Shown: positions 36,997 through 46,292, counted from the stretch's first letter. The stretch: 49,806 bases of DNA from an uncultured Clostridia bacterium (GCA_947166705.1 CAMVFE010000017.1:1-49806); one strand, 5' to 3'. A program made the numbers and translations. Notes: a model not told the origin generated them from the sequence alone.

Positions 36997-37629
36997 TTAT
37001 TCTTCCTGCTGGCGCTTCATCTGGTAGCTCAGGATCTGCAGCAGATCGCTCAGATGCACGTTCACAACCGCCATATCCGGCGGATAGTGCAGATCCACGG
37101 GAGAAAAATTCCAGATCGCCCGGATGCCGGATCTGTAAAGCCTGTCCAGCGTATCCTGCGCCGCCTCCGGAGGAAGCGCCAGCACGCCGATGACGGCGTG
37201 AAGCTCCTTCAGCCGTTCCTCCAGCTCGTCGGCGTGGTAGACGGGCATCTCCGCCGTCCCCATCCGGATCTTGGCGGGATCGATATCAAACAGTGCCTCT
37301 GTGAAAAAGCCCTGCCGTGGAAATCCCGTGTAATTCGCGATCGCCTGGCCCATCCGTCCCGCCCCGATGATCACCATCCGGTGTTCCTGGTCCAGGCCCA
37401 TAATATGCCGGATGTGCTGCCGCAGCTCTTTTACCTGGTAACCGTAGCCCTGGCGGCCGAAACCGCCGAAGCTGTTGATATCCTGCCTGATCTGGGAGGG
37501 TGTCAGCCCCATCCGATCTCCCAGCTCCTGGGAGGAAATCTGAAGGATGCCTTCCTCCTCCAGCTCCCTCAGATGCCGGTTGTAGGCCGGGAGTCTTCGG
37601 ATCACGGCGTCTGAAACGTAACCTGCCAT
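36997..37629 (-). CDS. rex: Redox-sensing transcriptional repressor Rex
   Basis: 210 residues. N-terminal winged helix (1-80, with SSQELGDRMGLTPSQIRQDINSFG) and a Rossmann domain with GAGRMGQAIANY (about 89-100) that binds NADH/NAD. Rex blocks fermentation and redox genes when NADH is low and leaves DNA when it is high. Start ATG at MAGYVSDAV; the codon before is TTG. No full Rex operator (TTGTTAA-N4-TTAACAA) is visible in this window, so its targets lie elsewhere. Confidence 0.95.
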   Translation of the reverse strand: MAGYVSDAVIRRLPAYNRHLRELEEEGILQISSQELGDRMGLTPSQIRQDINSFGGFGRQGYGYQVKELRQHIRHIMGLDQEHRMVIIGAGRMGQAIANYTGFPRQGFFTEALFDIDPAKIRMGTAEMPVYHADELEERLKELHAVIGVLALPPEAAQDTLDRLYRSGIRAIWNFSPVDLHYPPDMAVVNVHLSDLLQILSYQMKRQQEE

Positions 37630-37705
37630 CAAGCGCTCTCTCCTTCCGCCCCTGGTCTGAATGATAACTTTATTCTATCACGGATTTACCTTTTTCACAA
37701 TGTTT

Positions 37706-38890
37706 TCATGGAATGCCCCTGCTTTCGTCATACTGTTTCCACAGCGGCGAAAAGATCGCGACGGCCTGCTCGTGCTCCGCCAGCGTCCGGGAGAAATAAA
37801 GCTCTCCGCTGCCCGGTTTCTTCGCGCAGAAGAACAGATAGTTCTCCGCCGTATACGCGGCGTCCGGATACAGGGCGGCACGGATCGCCGCGGGGGACGG
37901 GCTGCAGATGGGGCCGGCCGGAAGGCCGGAAACCACATAGGTGTTGTAGGGGTTCTGGATACTCAGGTCCTGCTTCTCCAGCGCCATTTTCAGCACGCCG
38001 GTCACATAATGCACCGTCACGTCGCTCTCCAGCTTCATCTTCGCCTTCAGCCGGTTATGAAAAACCGCGCTGACTCTGGCGAAGTCGGATTCCCCGGCTT
38101 CTTTTTCAATGATGCTGGCCAGCGTCAGCGTCTGGTCCATCGTCATCCCCATCTCGGCCATCCGTTCCTGGAGCTCCGGCGTGAAGACAGCTTCCGTCTG
38201 GCTCAGCAGCTTCCGGATGATGTCGTCCTCGGTCGCCGTCGTGTAGACCTCGTAGGTGTTCGGAGCCAGATAGCCCTCCAGTACATATTTCCGCTGCGCG
38301 GAATTTCCCCCGCTGAGCACGTCGGAGATGTAGTAATAATCTTTGTAGGCCTCTCCGGTCCTGCATCTGTCCAGGAAGGCGTCCGAGGATCCCAGCACGC
38401 CCTCCTGGACAAGCTTCGCCGCAAATTCCTCGATGGTCTGCCCGGGGATCAGGGTAATGTTCCGCACGAGGGGATTGCCGTCCCCGGTGGTCAGCTGTTC
38501 GGCGATCTCCGTCATGCTCATGGATTTTTTCAGGCTGTACTGGCCGATCTGAAGCTTCTGGCCCATCCCGGCAAAATCGCAGTAATACTTGAAGACCGTC
38601 CTGCTGTGGATCAGCCCTGCCGTCTCCAGCGCGTTGGCGACGCGCGTCAGGCTCTGGCCGCTTTCGATGGCGAAGGGGATCTCGCTGTCATCCTGCGGAT
38701 CCATCGGTCCCGCGTAGTCGTTGTACAGCTTTCCGCCGAGGCTCATGCCCAGTCCCAGGATGATGACCGCCACCGTCAGCCCGACCAGCACCGGGCGGAG
38801 GATCCGCCACAGCCCGCTGTACCAGTATCCGCCGTATTCCCGTTCCCGGTGAATGCTGCGGTAAGTTACGTCTTCCTCGTTTCTTTTCAA
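37706..38890 (-). CDS. mltG: Endolytic murein transglycosylase MltG (YceG-like)
   Basis: 394 residues. Cytoplasmic basic N-terminus, one membrane segment (about 32-52, VLVGLTVAVIILGLGMSL), a LysM-like subdomain, and the YceG catalytic domain: LASIIEKEAG with the catalytic Glu, and NPYNTYVVSGLPAGPICSPS. It cuts nascent glycan strands and so sets their length. TTG start with GAGGAG 6 bases upstream. It follows the YlbF gene by 10 bases and precedes rex. Confidence 0.95.
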   Translation of the reverse strand: MKRNEEDVTYRSIHREREYGGYWYSGLWRILRPVLVGLTVAVIILGLGMSLGGKLYNDYAGPMDPQDDSEIPFAIESGQSLTRVANALETAGLIHSRTVFKYYCDFAGMGQKLQIGQYSLKKSMSMTEIAEQLTTGDGNPLVRNITLIPGQTIEEFAAKLVQEGVLGSSDAFLDRCRTGEAYKDYYYISDVLSGGNSAQRKYVLEGYLAPNTYEVYTTATEDDIIRKLLSQTEAVFTPELQERMAEMGMTMDQTLTLASIIEKEAGESDFARVSAVFHNRLKAKMKLESDVTVHYVTGVLKMALEKQDLSIQNPYNTYVVSGLPAGPICSPSPAAIRAALYPDAAYTAENYLFFCAKKPGSGELYFSRTLAEHEQAVAIFSPLWKQYDESRGIP

Positions 38891-38900
38891 TCCAGACTCC

Positions 38901-39242
38901 TCACCCCGGCAGCTGAAGCTCGAGCCCAGCCGCGTCCGTCACGATCTTCATAATGTCCGCCATGGCCTGCTGGAGGCGCATCTCCGCCAGCAGGAACTGG
39001 CTGACCTCCTGCTTGGCGAACAGCAGCCCGCTCAGCGCGGAGAAGCGCTGCACTTCCTCCGGGTCGTTCTCTTTTCCGGCCATCACGTTCATTTGCAGGC
39101 TGATCTGCATTTTCCGGTATTCGCGGATCAGGGCCGCGACTGTCTCGTCACCCATGACGCTTTCCTTCAGCGCGTGATAGGTCCGGTATTCTTCGCTGGC
39201 GCGGATCTCATCCGCCAGGCGGTATGCCGCGGAATATTCCAT
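38901..39242 (-). CDS. YlbF/YmcA family protein
   Basis: 113 residues, all helical: ALKESVMGDETVAALIREYRKMQ and a C-terminal helix pair. YlbF and YmcA form part of the Y-complex that modulates RNase Y and cell fate in Bacillus. ATG start at MEYSAAYRLADE with AAAGGA. It lies between the RNase J and mltG genes. Which of the YlbF/YmcA paralogues it represents is not clear. Confidence 0.85.
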   Translation of the reverse strand: MEYSAAYRLADEIRASEEYRTYHALKESVMGDETVAALIREYRKMQISLQMNVMAGKENDPEEVQRFSALSGLLFAKQEVSQFLLAEMRLQQAMADIMKIVTDAAGLELQLPG

Positions 39243-39291
39243 GCTTCCGTATCCTTTCCGCAAAAAGCCGGTCTGTCTCTTACGACAGGCA

Positions 39292-39325
39292 GAAACAAAA
39301 TCGGAGGAGGTGTTCCCCTCCTCCG
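39292..39325 (-). terminator. Terminator after the RNase J gene
   Basis: CGGAGGAGG/CCTCCTCCG (39302-39310, 39317-39325) with T-rich tail ATTTTGTTT on the minus strand. Confidence 0.8.
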
Positions 39326-39344
39326 GATCATATCATCTTTCGCT

Positions 39345-41021
39345 TCAAACATCAAGGATGATGGGCAGAATCATCGGGTTCCGCTTGATCTTCTCGAAAA
39401 TGTAGTTATGTACCTCGTCCTTGATGATGTTCTTCAGGTTGGCCCAGTTCTCTCCGGCCAGGCTGTTGCTGCTAAGAATTTCGCGGACCAGTTCCTCGGT
39501 ATTGTCGATGATGTCCTCATTCTCCCGGATGTAGATAAAGCCGCGGCTGACGATGTCCGGGCCGCTGAGAAGCTTTTCCTCGTCCCTGTCAATCACGATG
39601 ACGATCGCCAGCAGCCCTTCCTGGCTCAGATGCTTACGGTCCCGCAGCACGACGTTCCCCACGTCCCCGACGCCCAGGCCGTCGACCAGAATCCCGCCGG
39701 TCGGGACCTGTTCGCCCAGGGCCAGGGTGTCCATGTTCATCTCGATGACCTGGCCCATCTCGGGAATCACGATATTCTGGCTGTCCATCCCCATGCTTTC
39801 CGCCATGACGGCGTGCTGCCAGAGCATGCGGTATTCGCCGTGGACCGGAATGAAATATTTCGGCCGCACAAGCGCATGCATCAGCTTCAGTTCCTCCTGG
39901 CAGGCATGTCCGGAAACATGCACGTCCGCCAGCGTGCTGTAGACAACCTGCGCACCCAGCCTGTAGAGCTGGTTGATGACCCGGGAGATGAATTTTTCGT
40001 TCCCGGGAATCGGTGTCGCGGAGATGATCACCATGTCGCTCTGCCGGATCTGCAGCTTCCGATGCTCGGCGTAGGCCATGCGTGTCAGGCCGGCCATAGG
40101 CTCTCCCTGGCTGCCGGTGGTCAGCACGAGGACCTCATTGTCCGGGAACTGATCCAGCACATCCATGTCAATCAGCCAGCCCTCCGGAATCCGCAGCTCG
40201 CCGATGCTCATGGCCACGCGGCTGACGTTCACCATGCTTCGCCCGATGAAGCAGATTCTCCGGCCGTAACGGATCGCGTTGTCGATGACCATCTGCATCC
40301 GGTGAATATTGCTGGCGAACATGGCCACGATCACGCGGCCCTCAGCCTGGGCGAACATCCGCTCGAAGGTTTCACCGATTTTCATCTCGCTCATGGTGTA
40401 GCCGGACCGCTCCACGTTGGTGGATTCGCACAGCATCGCCATCACGCCCCGCTCGCCGTAGTGAGCCAGCGTCTGAAGGTCCGTCACGTGCCCGTCGATG
40501 GGCGTATAGTCGATTTTAAAGTCCCCGCTGACGATCACCGTCCCGGCGGGGCAGGTAATCGCGATGGCGCAGGCGCCGGCAATGGAGTGGCTCACATGGA
40601 TAAATTCGCAGGTAAAGCATCCCAGTTGAACCACGTCCCTTGGCTTCACCACGTGGATCGGCACATGCTCCACCCGGTATTCCTTCAGCTTCAGATCCAC
40701 CAGTGCCATGGTCAGCTTGGTGCCGTAAATATGGGAAGGAATCTGTTTCAGGATGTAAGGCGTTCCGCCGATATGGTCCTCATGTCCGTGGGTGAACAGA
40801 TAACCCCGGATATGGTCCTTTTTGCCCAGCAGATAGGTGATATCCGGAATGACCAGATCCACCCCCAGCATGTCCTCCTTGGGGAACACGCTGCCGCAGT
40901 CCACGATGATAATATCGTCTTCATACTCAAAGACGGTCATGTTTTTTCCGATTTCGTCCACGCCGCCCAGTGAAATAATCCGCAGCTTGCCGATTTCATG
41001 ATGATTAACAGATGATGACAC
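39345..41021 (-). CDS. rnj: Ribonuclease J
   Basis: 558 residues. Beta-lactamase/beta-CASP RNase with 5'-3' exonuclease and endonuclease activity in mRNA decay and rRNA maturation. Motifs: HGHEDHIGG (about 79-87) for the metal ions, SGDFKIDYTP, the beta-CASP segment TGSQGEPMAGLTRMA, PVHGEYR, and a C-terminal dimerisation domain. GTG start with AAAGGGGG 6 bases upstream. RNase J and YlbF are adjacent, joining two parts of RNA turnover. Confidence 0.96.
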   Translation of the reverse strand: MSSSVNHHEIGKLRIISLGGVDEIGKNMTVFEYEDDIIIVDCGSVFPKEDMLGVDLVIPDITYLLGKKDHIRGYLFTHGHEDHIGGTPYILKQIPSHIYGTKLTMALVDLKLKEYRVEHVPIHVVKPRDVVQLGCFTCEFIHVSHSIAGACAIAITCPAGTVIVSGDFKIDYTPIDGHVTDLQTLAHYGERGVMAMLCESTNVERSGYTMSEMKIGETFERMFAQAEGRVIVAMFASNIHRMQMVIDNAIRYGRRICFIGRSMVNVSRVAMSIGELRIPEGWLIDMDVLDQFPDNEVLVLTTGSQGEPMAGLTRMAYAEHRKLQIRQSDMVIISATPIPGNEKFISRVINQLYRLGAQVVYSTLADVHVSGHACQEELKLMHALVRPKYFIPVHGEYRMLWQHAVMAESMGMDSQNIVIPEMGQVIEMNMDTLALGEQVPTGGILVDGLGVGDVGNVVLRDRKHLSQEGLLAIVIVIDRDEEKLLSGPDIVSRGFIYIRENEDIIDNTEELVREILSSNSLAGENWANLKNIIKDEVHNYIFEKIKRNPMILPIILDV

Positions 41022-41090
41022 GATGAACCCCCTTTCTCCCGGAATGTCATGTATGGAAAAGGTTGACGTCGTTGTGTTCAGCCTTCAAAA

Positions 41091-41116
41091 ACCGTATATG
41101 GAATTCAACATACAGT
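41091..41116 (-). other. Hairpin at the predicted 5' end of the rnj mRNA
   Basis: Quasi-palindrome centred on GAATTC. As RNA on the minus strand it forms a 9-pair stem (with three G-U pairs) around the AAUU loop region. It begins about 6 bases after the predicted start site. Confidence 0.5.
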
Positions 41117-41128
41117 TCTCATGCTTGT

Positions 41129-41137
41129 ATTTTATCA
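41129..41137 (-). promoter_or_regulatory. Extended -10 promoter of rnj
   Basis: Minus strand TGATAAAAT: TG, one base, then TAAAAT. No good -35 is seen at 17 bases. The leader to the GTG is about 100 bases. The rest of 41140-41335 shows no gene. Confidence 0.5.
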
Positions 41138-41337
41138 TGCCTGTTAATCGGAATCCATATCATATCTGGGCGTTTTTTGTGCTTTTTTGCTAGAAATTCG
41201 CTTTGGCCCGGCTTTTTCCCGGTTGAATCCGCTCCGCTGCCGCCTCTCAGCCGTCCCGTCATCCGCGTTCTGTTATTCTCTTGCGTTCATTGGCCGAAGT
41301 TGCCGGCTTCCTGCTGCTCCTTCGCTTCTGCGCACAT

Positions 41338-41368
41338 GAAAAACCCCGGCTCCATCCTGAGCCGGGGT
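41338..41368 (-). terminator. Terminator after glyA
   Basis: ACCCCGGCTC/GAGCCGGGGT (41343-41352, 41359-41368), perfect 10-base stem; on the minus strand followed by TTTTT. Confidence 0.92.
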
Positions 41369-41422
41369 AACCGTGCCTGCCCGGAATCTGCTCCCGGACG
41401 GGCTGTTATTCTGCATTTCTTC

Positions 41423-42658
41423 TTACATGTAGAGCGGATAGCGGCTCATCAGCGCCTCGACCTGCGTGCGGACCTCCGCCACGGCGCTTTCGCCCTCCCG
41501 CAGGATCCGGGCGATCCACGCCGCCACCTGCTTCATCTCCGGCTCCTTCAGCCCGCGGCTGGTCGCCGCCGGCGTCCCGACCCGCAGTCCGCTGGTCACG
41601 AAGGGGCTCCTGGTCTCGTTCGGCACCGTGTTCTTGTTGGTGGTGATGTTGGCTTCCTCCAGCAGTGTTTCCATCTGCTTGCCGGTGACCTCCGTCCCGG
41701 TGAAATCCAGCAGCAGCAGATGGTTGTCCGTCCCTCCGGAAACCATGCGGATGTTTTCCGCCCGGAAAGCTTCCTCCATGGCCTTCGCGTTAAGGATGAT
41801 CTGATGCTGGTAGGCGCGGAACTCAGGCTTCAGCGCCTCTCCGAAGCAGACGGCCTTGGCGGCGATGACATGCTCCAGCGGGCCGCCCTGCGTGCCGGGG
41901 AAAATGGCCTTGTCAATGGCTTTCGCGTACTGTTCCCGGCACAGGATCATGCCGCCCCGGGGTCCGCGCAGCGTCTTGTGGGTGGTGGTGGTCACAAAAT
42001 CGGCGTAGGGCACGGGGCTCGGATGCTCGCCCGCCGCCACCAGGCCGGCGATGTGCGCCATATCGATCATCAGCAGGGCGCCGACCTCGTCCGCGATCTC
42101 CCGCAGCCGCGGGAAATCAATAATCCGGGGATAGGCGCTCGCGCCGGAAACGATCATGGCCGGACGGCATTCGAGCGCGATCCGGCGGACCTCGTCATAG
42201 TCGATGGTCTCCGTTTCAGTATTCACGCCGTAGGGTACGAAGTGATAGTAGGCGCCGCTCATGTTCACCGGGCTGCCGTGGGTCAGATGGCCGCCGTTGG
42301 AAAGGCTCAGCCCCATGACCGTATCTCCGGGCTTCAGCATGGCGAAATAAACCGCCATATTGGCCTGCGCGCCGCTGTGCGGCTGGACGTTGGCGTGCTC
42401 CGCGCCGAAGAGCTTTTTGGCGCGGTCCCTGGCCAGGTTTTCCACGATATCCACATACTGGCATCCGCCGTAGTAGCGTTTTCCCGGATAGCCTTCCGCG
42501 TATTTGTTGGTCAGGCATGTTCCCATGGCCGCCATGACCGCGGGCGAAACGAAGTTCTCGCTGGCGATCAGCTCGATATGGGTTCTCTGCCGGTTCAGCT
42601 CCAGTTCAATGGCCTCCGTAACCTCGGGATCCGCGCTGCGGATGATGTCCAGTTCCAT
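41423..42658 (-). CDS. glyA: Serine hydroxymethyltransferase
   Basis: 411 residues. PLP enzyme that interconverts serine and glycine with tetrahydrofolate, the main source of one-carbon units. N-terminal [14 protein letters not shown], the PLP lysine in [14 protein letters not shown] (about 225-238), and the C-terminal [13 protein letters not shown] are visible. ATG start with AGGAGG. Lies alone between its terminator and the SRP RNA gene. Confidence 0.97.
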   Translation of the reverse strand: MELDIIRSADPEVTEAIELELNRQRTHIELIASENFVSPAVMAAMGTCLTNKYAEGYPGKRYYGGCQYVDIVENLARDRAKKLFGAEHANVQPHSGAQANMAVYFAMLKPGDTVMGLSLSNGGHLTHGSPVNMSGAYYHFVPYGVNTETETIDYDEVRRIALECRPAMIVSGASAYPRIIDFPRLREIADEVGALLMIDMAHIAGLVAAGEHPSPVPYADFVTTTTHKTLRGPRGGMILCREQYAKAIDKAIFPGTQGGPLEHVIAAKAVCFGEALKPEFRAYQHQIILNAKAMEEAFRAENIRMVSGGTDNHLLLLDFTGTEVTGKQMETLLEEANITTNKNTVPNETRSPFVTSGLRVGTPAATSRGLKEPEMKQVAAWIARILREGESAVAEVRTQVEALMSRYPLYM

Positions 42659-42769
42659 GCTGTGTCCTCCTGCTCTGTCTTTTGGAGCGCGCCGGCCTTC
42701 TCCTTCTTCCGGCGAAATCCGTCAGTCAGTATAGCATAACAATCCGCCCCGGCGGAAGAAAAACACAAA

Positions 42770-42901
42770 AAAAACCGCCAGCGCTCAGGCCGGGCAGCCC
42801 CGCAGCACACGCTTCCAATGCTTACTGCTGCTTCCGTCAGGACCTGACAGGGTTCACACCGAAGAATCGCACAGGACCCGGCCTTCATCGCGCTTGCGGC
42901 A
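42770..42901 (-). ncRNA. ffs: Signal recognition particle RNA (small bacterial type)
   Basis: The minus strand carries the SRP helix 8 core TGTCAGGTCCTGACGGAAGCAGCA (around 42825-42850; GGTC and the GGAAGCAG loop are diagnostic). The flanking AGGCCGGG/CCCGGCCT and CCGC..GCGC/GCGC..GCGG segments pair into a long rod. A run of eight T (42767-42774) ends the transcript. Promoter lies immediately upstream. Ends are approximate. Confidence 0.93.
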
Positions 42902-42907
42902 GGGCAA

Positions 42908-42936
42908 AGTATACTGTGTTTTCGTCCAAAAAGCAA
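42908..42936 (-). promoter_or_regulatory. Promoter for SRP RNA
   Basis: Minus strand TTGCTT (42931-42936), 17-base spacer, TATACT (42908-42913). Confidence 0.82.
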
Positions 42937-42950
42937 GAGAAAATCTCTTG
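42934..42950. promoter_or_regulatory. Inverted repeat linking two divergent -35 boxes
   Basis: CAAGAGA-AAA-TCTCTTG is a perfect 7-base inverted repeat. Its left arm overlaps the -35 box of the SRP RNA promoter, its right arm the -35 box of the DUF1846 promoter. Confidence 0.65.
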
Positions 42951-42976
42951 ACCCTTTTCTCTTCTCCGCATAGAAT
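42948..42976 (+). promoter_or_regulatory. Promoter for the DUF1846 unit
   Basis: TTGACC (42948-42953), 17-base spacer, TAGAAT (42971-42976). Confidence 0.8.
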
Positions 42977-43023
42977 GATATCTGTTGAGTTTTGTTTCAA
43001 GGACCCGCAGCAGGGAGGAACGC

Positions 43024-44505
43024 ATGAAGATCGGGTTTGACCACGACAAATATACCCGGATGCAGTCGGAGCATATTCTTGAACGGATTGACAAATTCGG
43101 CGGCAAGCTCTATCTGGAGCTCGGCGGCAAGCTGTTTGACGATTATCACGCCAGCCGCGTGCTTCCCGGCTTCCGGCCGGACAGCAAGATGCAGATGCTG
43201 CTTCGCCTGAAGGATCAGGAGGAAATCGTCATCGTCCTGAACGCGGACGACATTGAAAAAAGCAAGGTCCGCGGGGACCTGGGCATCACCTATGACGCGG
43301 ATACGCTCCGCCTGATCGACGCCTTCCGCGGCATCGGGCTTCTGGTGGGATCCGTGGTGCTGACGCGCTACGCTTCCCAGCCGGCCGCCGTCGCCTTCGA
43401 GCAGCGGCTGAATTCCCTGGGCATCCGGACCTTCCGGCATTATACCATCGAGGGCTATCCCTCGGATGTGGACCACATCGTTTCCGACGAGGGCTTCGGC
43501 CGCAACGAGTATGTGGAGACCTCGCGTCCCCTGATCCTGGTGACCGCGCCCGGCCCCGGCTCCGGCAAGATGGCCACCTGCCTGTCCCAGGTTTATCAGG
43601 AAAACCGCCGCGGCATCCGGGCGGGCTACGCCAAGTTTGAAACCTTCCCGATCTGGAATCTTCCCCTCCGCCATCCGGTCAACGTTGCCTATGAGGCTGC
43701 CACGGCCGATCTGAGCGATGTCAACATGATCGATCCGTACCATCTGGAGGCCTATGGGGAAACCACGGTGAACTACAACCGGGATATCGAGATTTTCCCC
43801 GTCCTGAACGCGCTTTTCGAGCGCGTCTGGGGGTATTCCCCCTACCGCAGTCCCACGGACATGGGCGTCAACATGGCCGGCTTCTGCATCTCGGATGATG
43901 AGGCCTGCCGCGAGGCGGCCAGACGGGAGATCCTCCGCCGCTACTACGCGGCGCGCTGCTCCTTTCTGCAGGGACATGCCGCGAAGGAGGAAGGGGAAAA
44001 GATCCTCCTGCTCATGAAGAATAACAGCATCGGCGATGAAATGCGTCCTGTCATCGCCGCGGCCCGCGCCAAGGCAGAGCAGACGGGTCAGCCCGCCCTG
44101 GCCGTTGAACTGCCGGACGGACAGATCGTCACCGGGAAGACGACGGATCTGCTGGGCCCGTCCGCCGCGGTGGTGCTCAACGCGGTCAAGCGCCTCGGCG
44201 GCATTGACAAGCAGACCCTGCTGCTCTCCCGCAATGTCATCGAGCCCGTGCAGGAGCTGAAATGCAGGTATCTGGGAAACCATAATCCCCGCCTGCATTC
44301 CGATGAGGTGCTGGTGGCCCTGTCGGTTTCCGCAGCCATGAATCCCACGGCAGCCAAGGCCCTGTCGATGCTTCCCCTGCTCAAGGGGTGCGAAGCGCAT
44401 TCGACGGTCATCCTTCCGGCGGTGGATGACAACACCTTCCGCCGGCTTGGTCTGAATCTGACCTGTGATCCCGCCTATCAGACCCATCGCCTGTATCATA
44501 AATGA
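43024..44505 (+). CDS. DUF1846 family protein
   Basis: 493 residues from MKIGFDHDKYTRMQSEHI, with GGGAGG 6 bases upstream. N-terminal FGGKLYLELGGKLFDDYHASRVLPGF, then VRGDLGITYDADTLRLIDAFRG, and an ATPase/P-loop-like region LILVTAPGPGSGKMATCLSQ (about 172-191). This is the hallmark of DUF1846 (PF08903). The protein is cytoplasmic. Its function is unknown in general; a nucleotide-dependent role is suggested by the GPGSGK motif. A nucleotidyltransferase gene follows by 37 bases. Confidence 0.92.
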   Translation: MKIGFDHDKYTRMQSEHILERIDKFGGKLYLELGGKLFDDYHASRVLPGFRPDSKMQMLLRLKDQEEIVIVLNADDIEKSKVRGDLGITYDADTLRLIDAFRGIGLLVGSVVLTRYASQPAAVAFEQRLNSLGIRTFRHYTIEGYPSDVDHIVSDEGFGRNEYVETSRPLILVTAPGPGSGKMATCLSQVYQENRRGIRAGYAKFETFPIWNLPLRHPVNVAYEAATADLSDVNMIDPYHLEAYGETTVNYNRDIEIFPVLNALFERVWGYSPYRSPTDMGVNMAGFCISDDEACREAARREILRRYYAARCSFLQGHAAKEEGEKILLLMKNNSIGDEMRPVIAAARAKAEQTGQPALAVELPDGQIVTGKTTDLLGPSAAVVLNAVKRLGGIDKQTLLLSRNVIEPVQELKCRYLGNHNPRLHSDEVLVALSVSAAMNPTAAKALSMLPLLKGCEAHSTVILPAVDDNTFRRLGLNLTCDPAYQTHRLYHK

Positions 44506-44542
44506 TACGGGATTCAATCTGAAGTGAGAAAGGACTCGAACG

Positions 44543-45463
44543 ATGTCAAAGGAACCGATTCTGGTCATCATGGCCGCCGGCATGGGCAGCCGCTACGGCG
44601 GCCTGAAGCAGATGGACCCCGTCGGCCCCGGGGGGGAGACGATTCTGGATTACAGCGCCTTTGACGCCCGTCGGGCAGGATTCCGGAGGGTCGTCTTTCT
44701 GATCAAGCACGCCATTGAGGAGGATTTCCGCCGTCTGGTCGGAGATCGGATCAGCCGGCATATGCAGGTATCCTACGCCTTTCAGGAGCTGGACAGCCTG
44801 CCGGAAGGCTTTTCCGTTCCGGAGGGGCGTACGAAGCCCTTCGGCACGGGGCATGCCGTCCTATGCTGCCGCTCGCTGATCGACGCGCCCTTCGCCGTGA
44901 TCAACGCGGACGACTATTACGGTCCCGGCGCTTTCCGGCTGGCCTTTGAGGCGCTTTCCGGGCTGGAGGACGACGAAAAGCTGCGGTACATGATGGTCGC
45001 CTATCATCTGAAGAACACCCTGACGGAGAACGGCTATGTATCCCGGGGAGTCTGCGAGGTCTCAGGGGACGGCCTGCTCCTGGGCATTCAGGAGCGGACG
45101 CATATCATTTCCAGCTGCGACGGCCCCCTCTTCACGGAGGACGGCCGGACCTACACGCTCCTCTCCCCGGACGTCCCCGTTTCCATGAATATGTGGGGCT
45201 TCACGCCCTCCCTCCTCCGGGAGCTGGAGGCGCGCTTCCCTCTCTTCCTGAACGGCGCCCTGCGGGAAAATCCGCTGAAGGCGGAGTTCTTCCTGCCCTC
45301 GGTGGTCAACAGCCTCCTGGCGGAGGGCCGGGCTTCGGTTCGCGTGGCCCGGAGCGGCGACCGCTGGTGGGGAGTCACCTATCAGGATGACCGGCCGCAG
45401 GTGAAGGCTGCGCTGCAGGATCTGACCTCCGGGGGGCTGTATCCGGCGCCCCTCTGGGGCTGA
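44543..45463 (+). CDS. Sugar-nucleotidyltransferase family protein
   Basis: 306 residues. N-terminal ILVIMAAGMGSRYGGLKQMDPV is the nucleotide-binding motif of NTP transferases (GxGTRxxxxxxK form, here GMGSRYGGLKQ); VINADDYYG near 118-126 is the metal/sugar-phosphate site. No hexapeptide repeat domain. Might activate a sugar phosphate, but substrate unknown. ATG with AAAGGA. Middle gene of a likely three-gene unit. Confidence 0.88.
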   Translation: MSKEPILVIMAAGMGSRYGGLKQMDPVGPGGETILDYSAFDARRAGFRRVVFLIKHAIEEDFRRLVGDRISRHMQVSYAFQELDSLPEGFSVPEGRTKPFGTGHAVLCCRSLIDAPFAVINADDYYGPGAFRLAFEALSGLEDDEKLRYMMVAYHLKNTLTENGYVSRGVCEVSGDGLLLGIQERTHIISSCDGPLFTEDGRTYTLLSPDVPVSMNMWGFTPSLLRELEARFPLFLNGALRENPLKAEFFLPSVVNSLLAEGRASVRVARSGDRWWGVTYQDDRPQVKAALQDLTSGGLYPAPLWG

Positions 45464-45520
45464 ATCGGCCCGCCGGGTTTCGTCCGGAGGATTTCAGTCT
45501 GAAGCGGGGAGGCGTTTCAC

Positions 45521-46246
45521 TTGGCTTATGAAGAGCTGAAGCAGATGATTCAGGACAGTAGCCGCATCGTGTTTTTCGGCGGCGCGGGTGTATCCACGGA
45601 GAGCGGCATTCCCGACTTCCGCGGGGTGGACGGGCTCTACCGCATGAAGTATGACGTCCCTCCCGAAACGATGCTCTCGCATACGTATTTTGAGCGATAT
45701 CCGGAAAAGTTCTTCCGCTTTTACCGGGATAAGATGCTGGTCACCGATGTGCAGCCCAACGCTGCGCACCGGGCTCTTGCCCGCCTGGAGCGGGAGGGAA
45801 AGCTGATCGCGGTGGTCACGCAGAATATCGACGGTCTGCATCAGGCGGCGGGCTCCGAAAAGGTCTTTGAACTGCACGGCAGCATTCACAGAAATTACTG
45901 TCTCTCCTGCGGGAAGCGTTACACCGCCTCCGATATCCAGGCCATCGGCTCAGTGGTTCCGCGCTGCGCCTGCGGCGGCATTATCCGTCCGGATGTGGTG
46001 CTTTACGAAGAGGGGCTGGATCAGCCGACCCTGGAGGGCGCCGTCCGGGCCATCCGCTCCGCCGATCTGATGATCGTGGCCGGCACAAGCCTGACCGTCT
46101 ATCCGGCTGCGGGGCTGGTCACCTATTTCCACGGGAAGCATCTGGTGCTGATCAACCGGGACGCCACGCCCATGGATGACAGCTGCGATCTGGTGATCCG
46201 TGATCCTGTCGGAAAGGTGCTCCGGGAGACTGTCGGGGAGGGCTGA
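45521..46246 (+). CDS. cobB: NAD-dependent protein deacylase (sirtuin)
   Basis: 241 residues. Removes acyl groups from lysine using NAD. GAGVSTESGIPDFRG (21-35), QNIDGLH (101-107), catalytic His119 in ELHGS, and four zinc Cys (Cys127, 130, 149, 151). The spacing C-x2-C and C-x-C is as usual. TTG start with GGGGAGG 8 bases upstream; no ATG nearby. Followed by a strong terminator. Symbol by family only. Confidence 0.93.
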   Translation: MAYEELKQMIQDSSRIVFFGGAGVSTESGIPDFRGVDGLYRMKYDVPPETMLSHTYFERYPEKFFRFYRDKMLVTDVQPNAAHRALARLEREGKLIAVVTQNIDGLHQAAGSEKVFELHGSIHRNYCLSCGKRYTASDIQAIGSVVPRCACGGIIRPDVVLYEEGLDQPTLEGAVRAIRSADLMIVAGTSLTVYPAAGLVTYFHGKHLVLINRDATPMDDSCDLVIRDPVGKVLRETVGEG

Positions 46247-46292
46247 TCTCCTTTCGGCTGCGGAGGTGGGATTTTCCGCGCATCAGAAAGCA

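Noticed and set aside
35198-37027. Very long plus-strand frame opposite the VanW gene
   Set aside because: Antisense shadow of a high-GC gene; composition rich in His/Arg/Gly/Pro with no domain.
39093-40973. Long plus-strand frame opposite the RNase J gene
   Set aside because: Shadow frame; RNase J has all motifs in the other strand.
42997-44583. 528-codon minus-strand frame opposite DUF1846
   Set aside because: Shadow of a clear DUF1846 gene; no ribosome site or motif.
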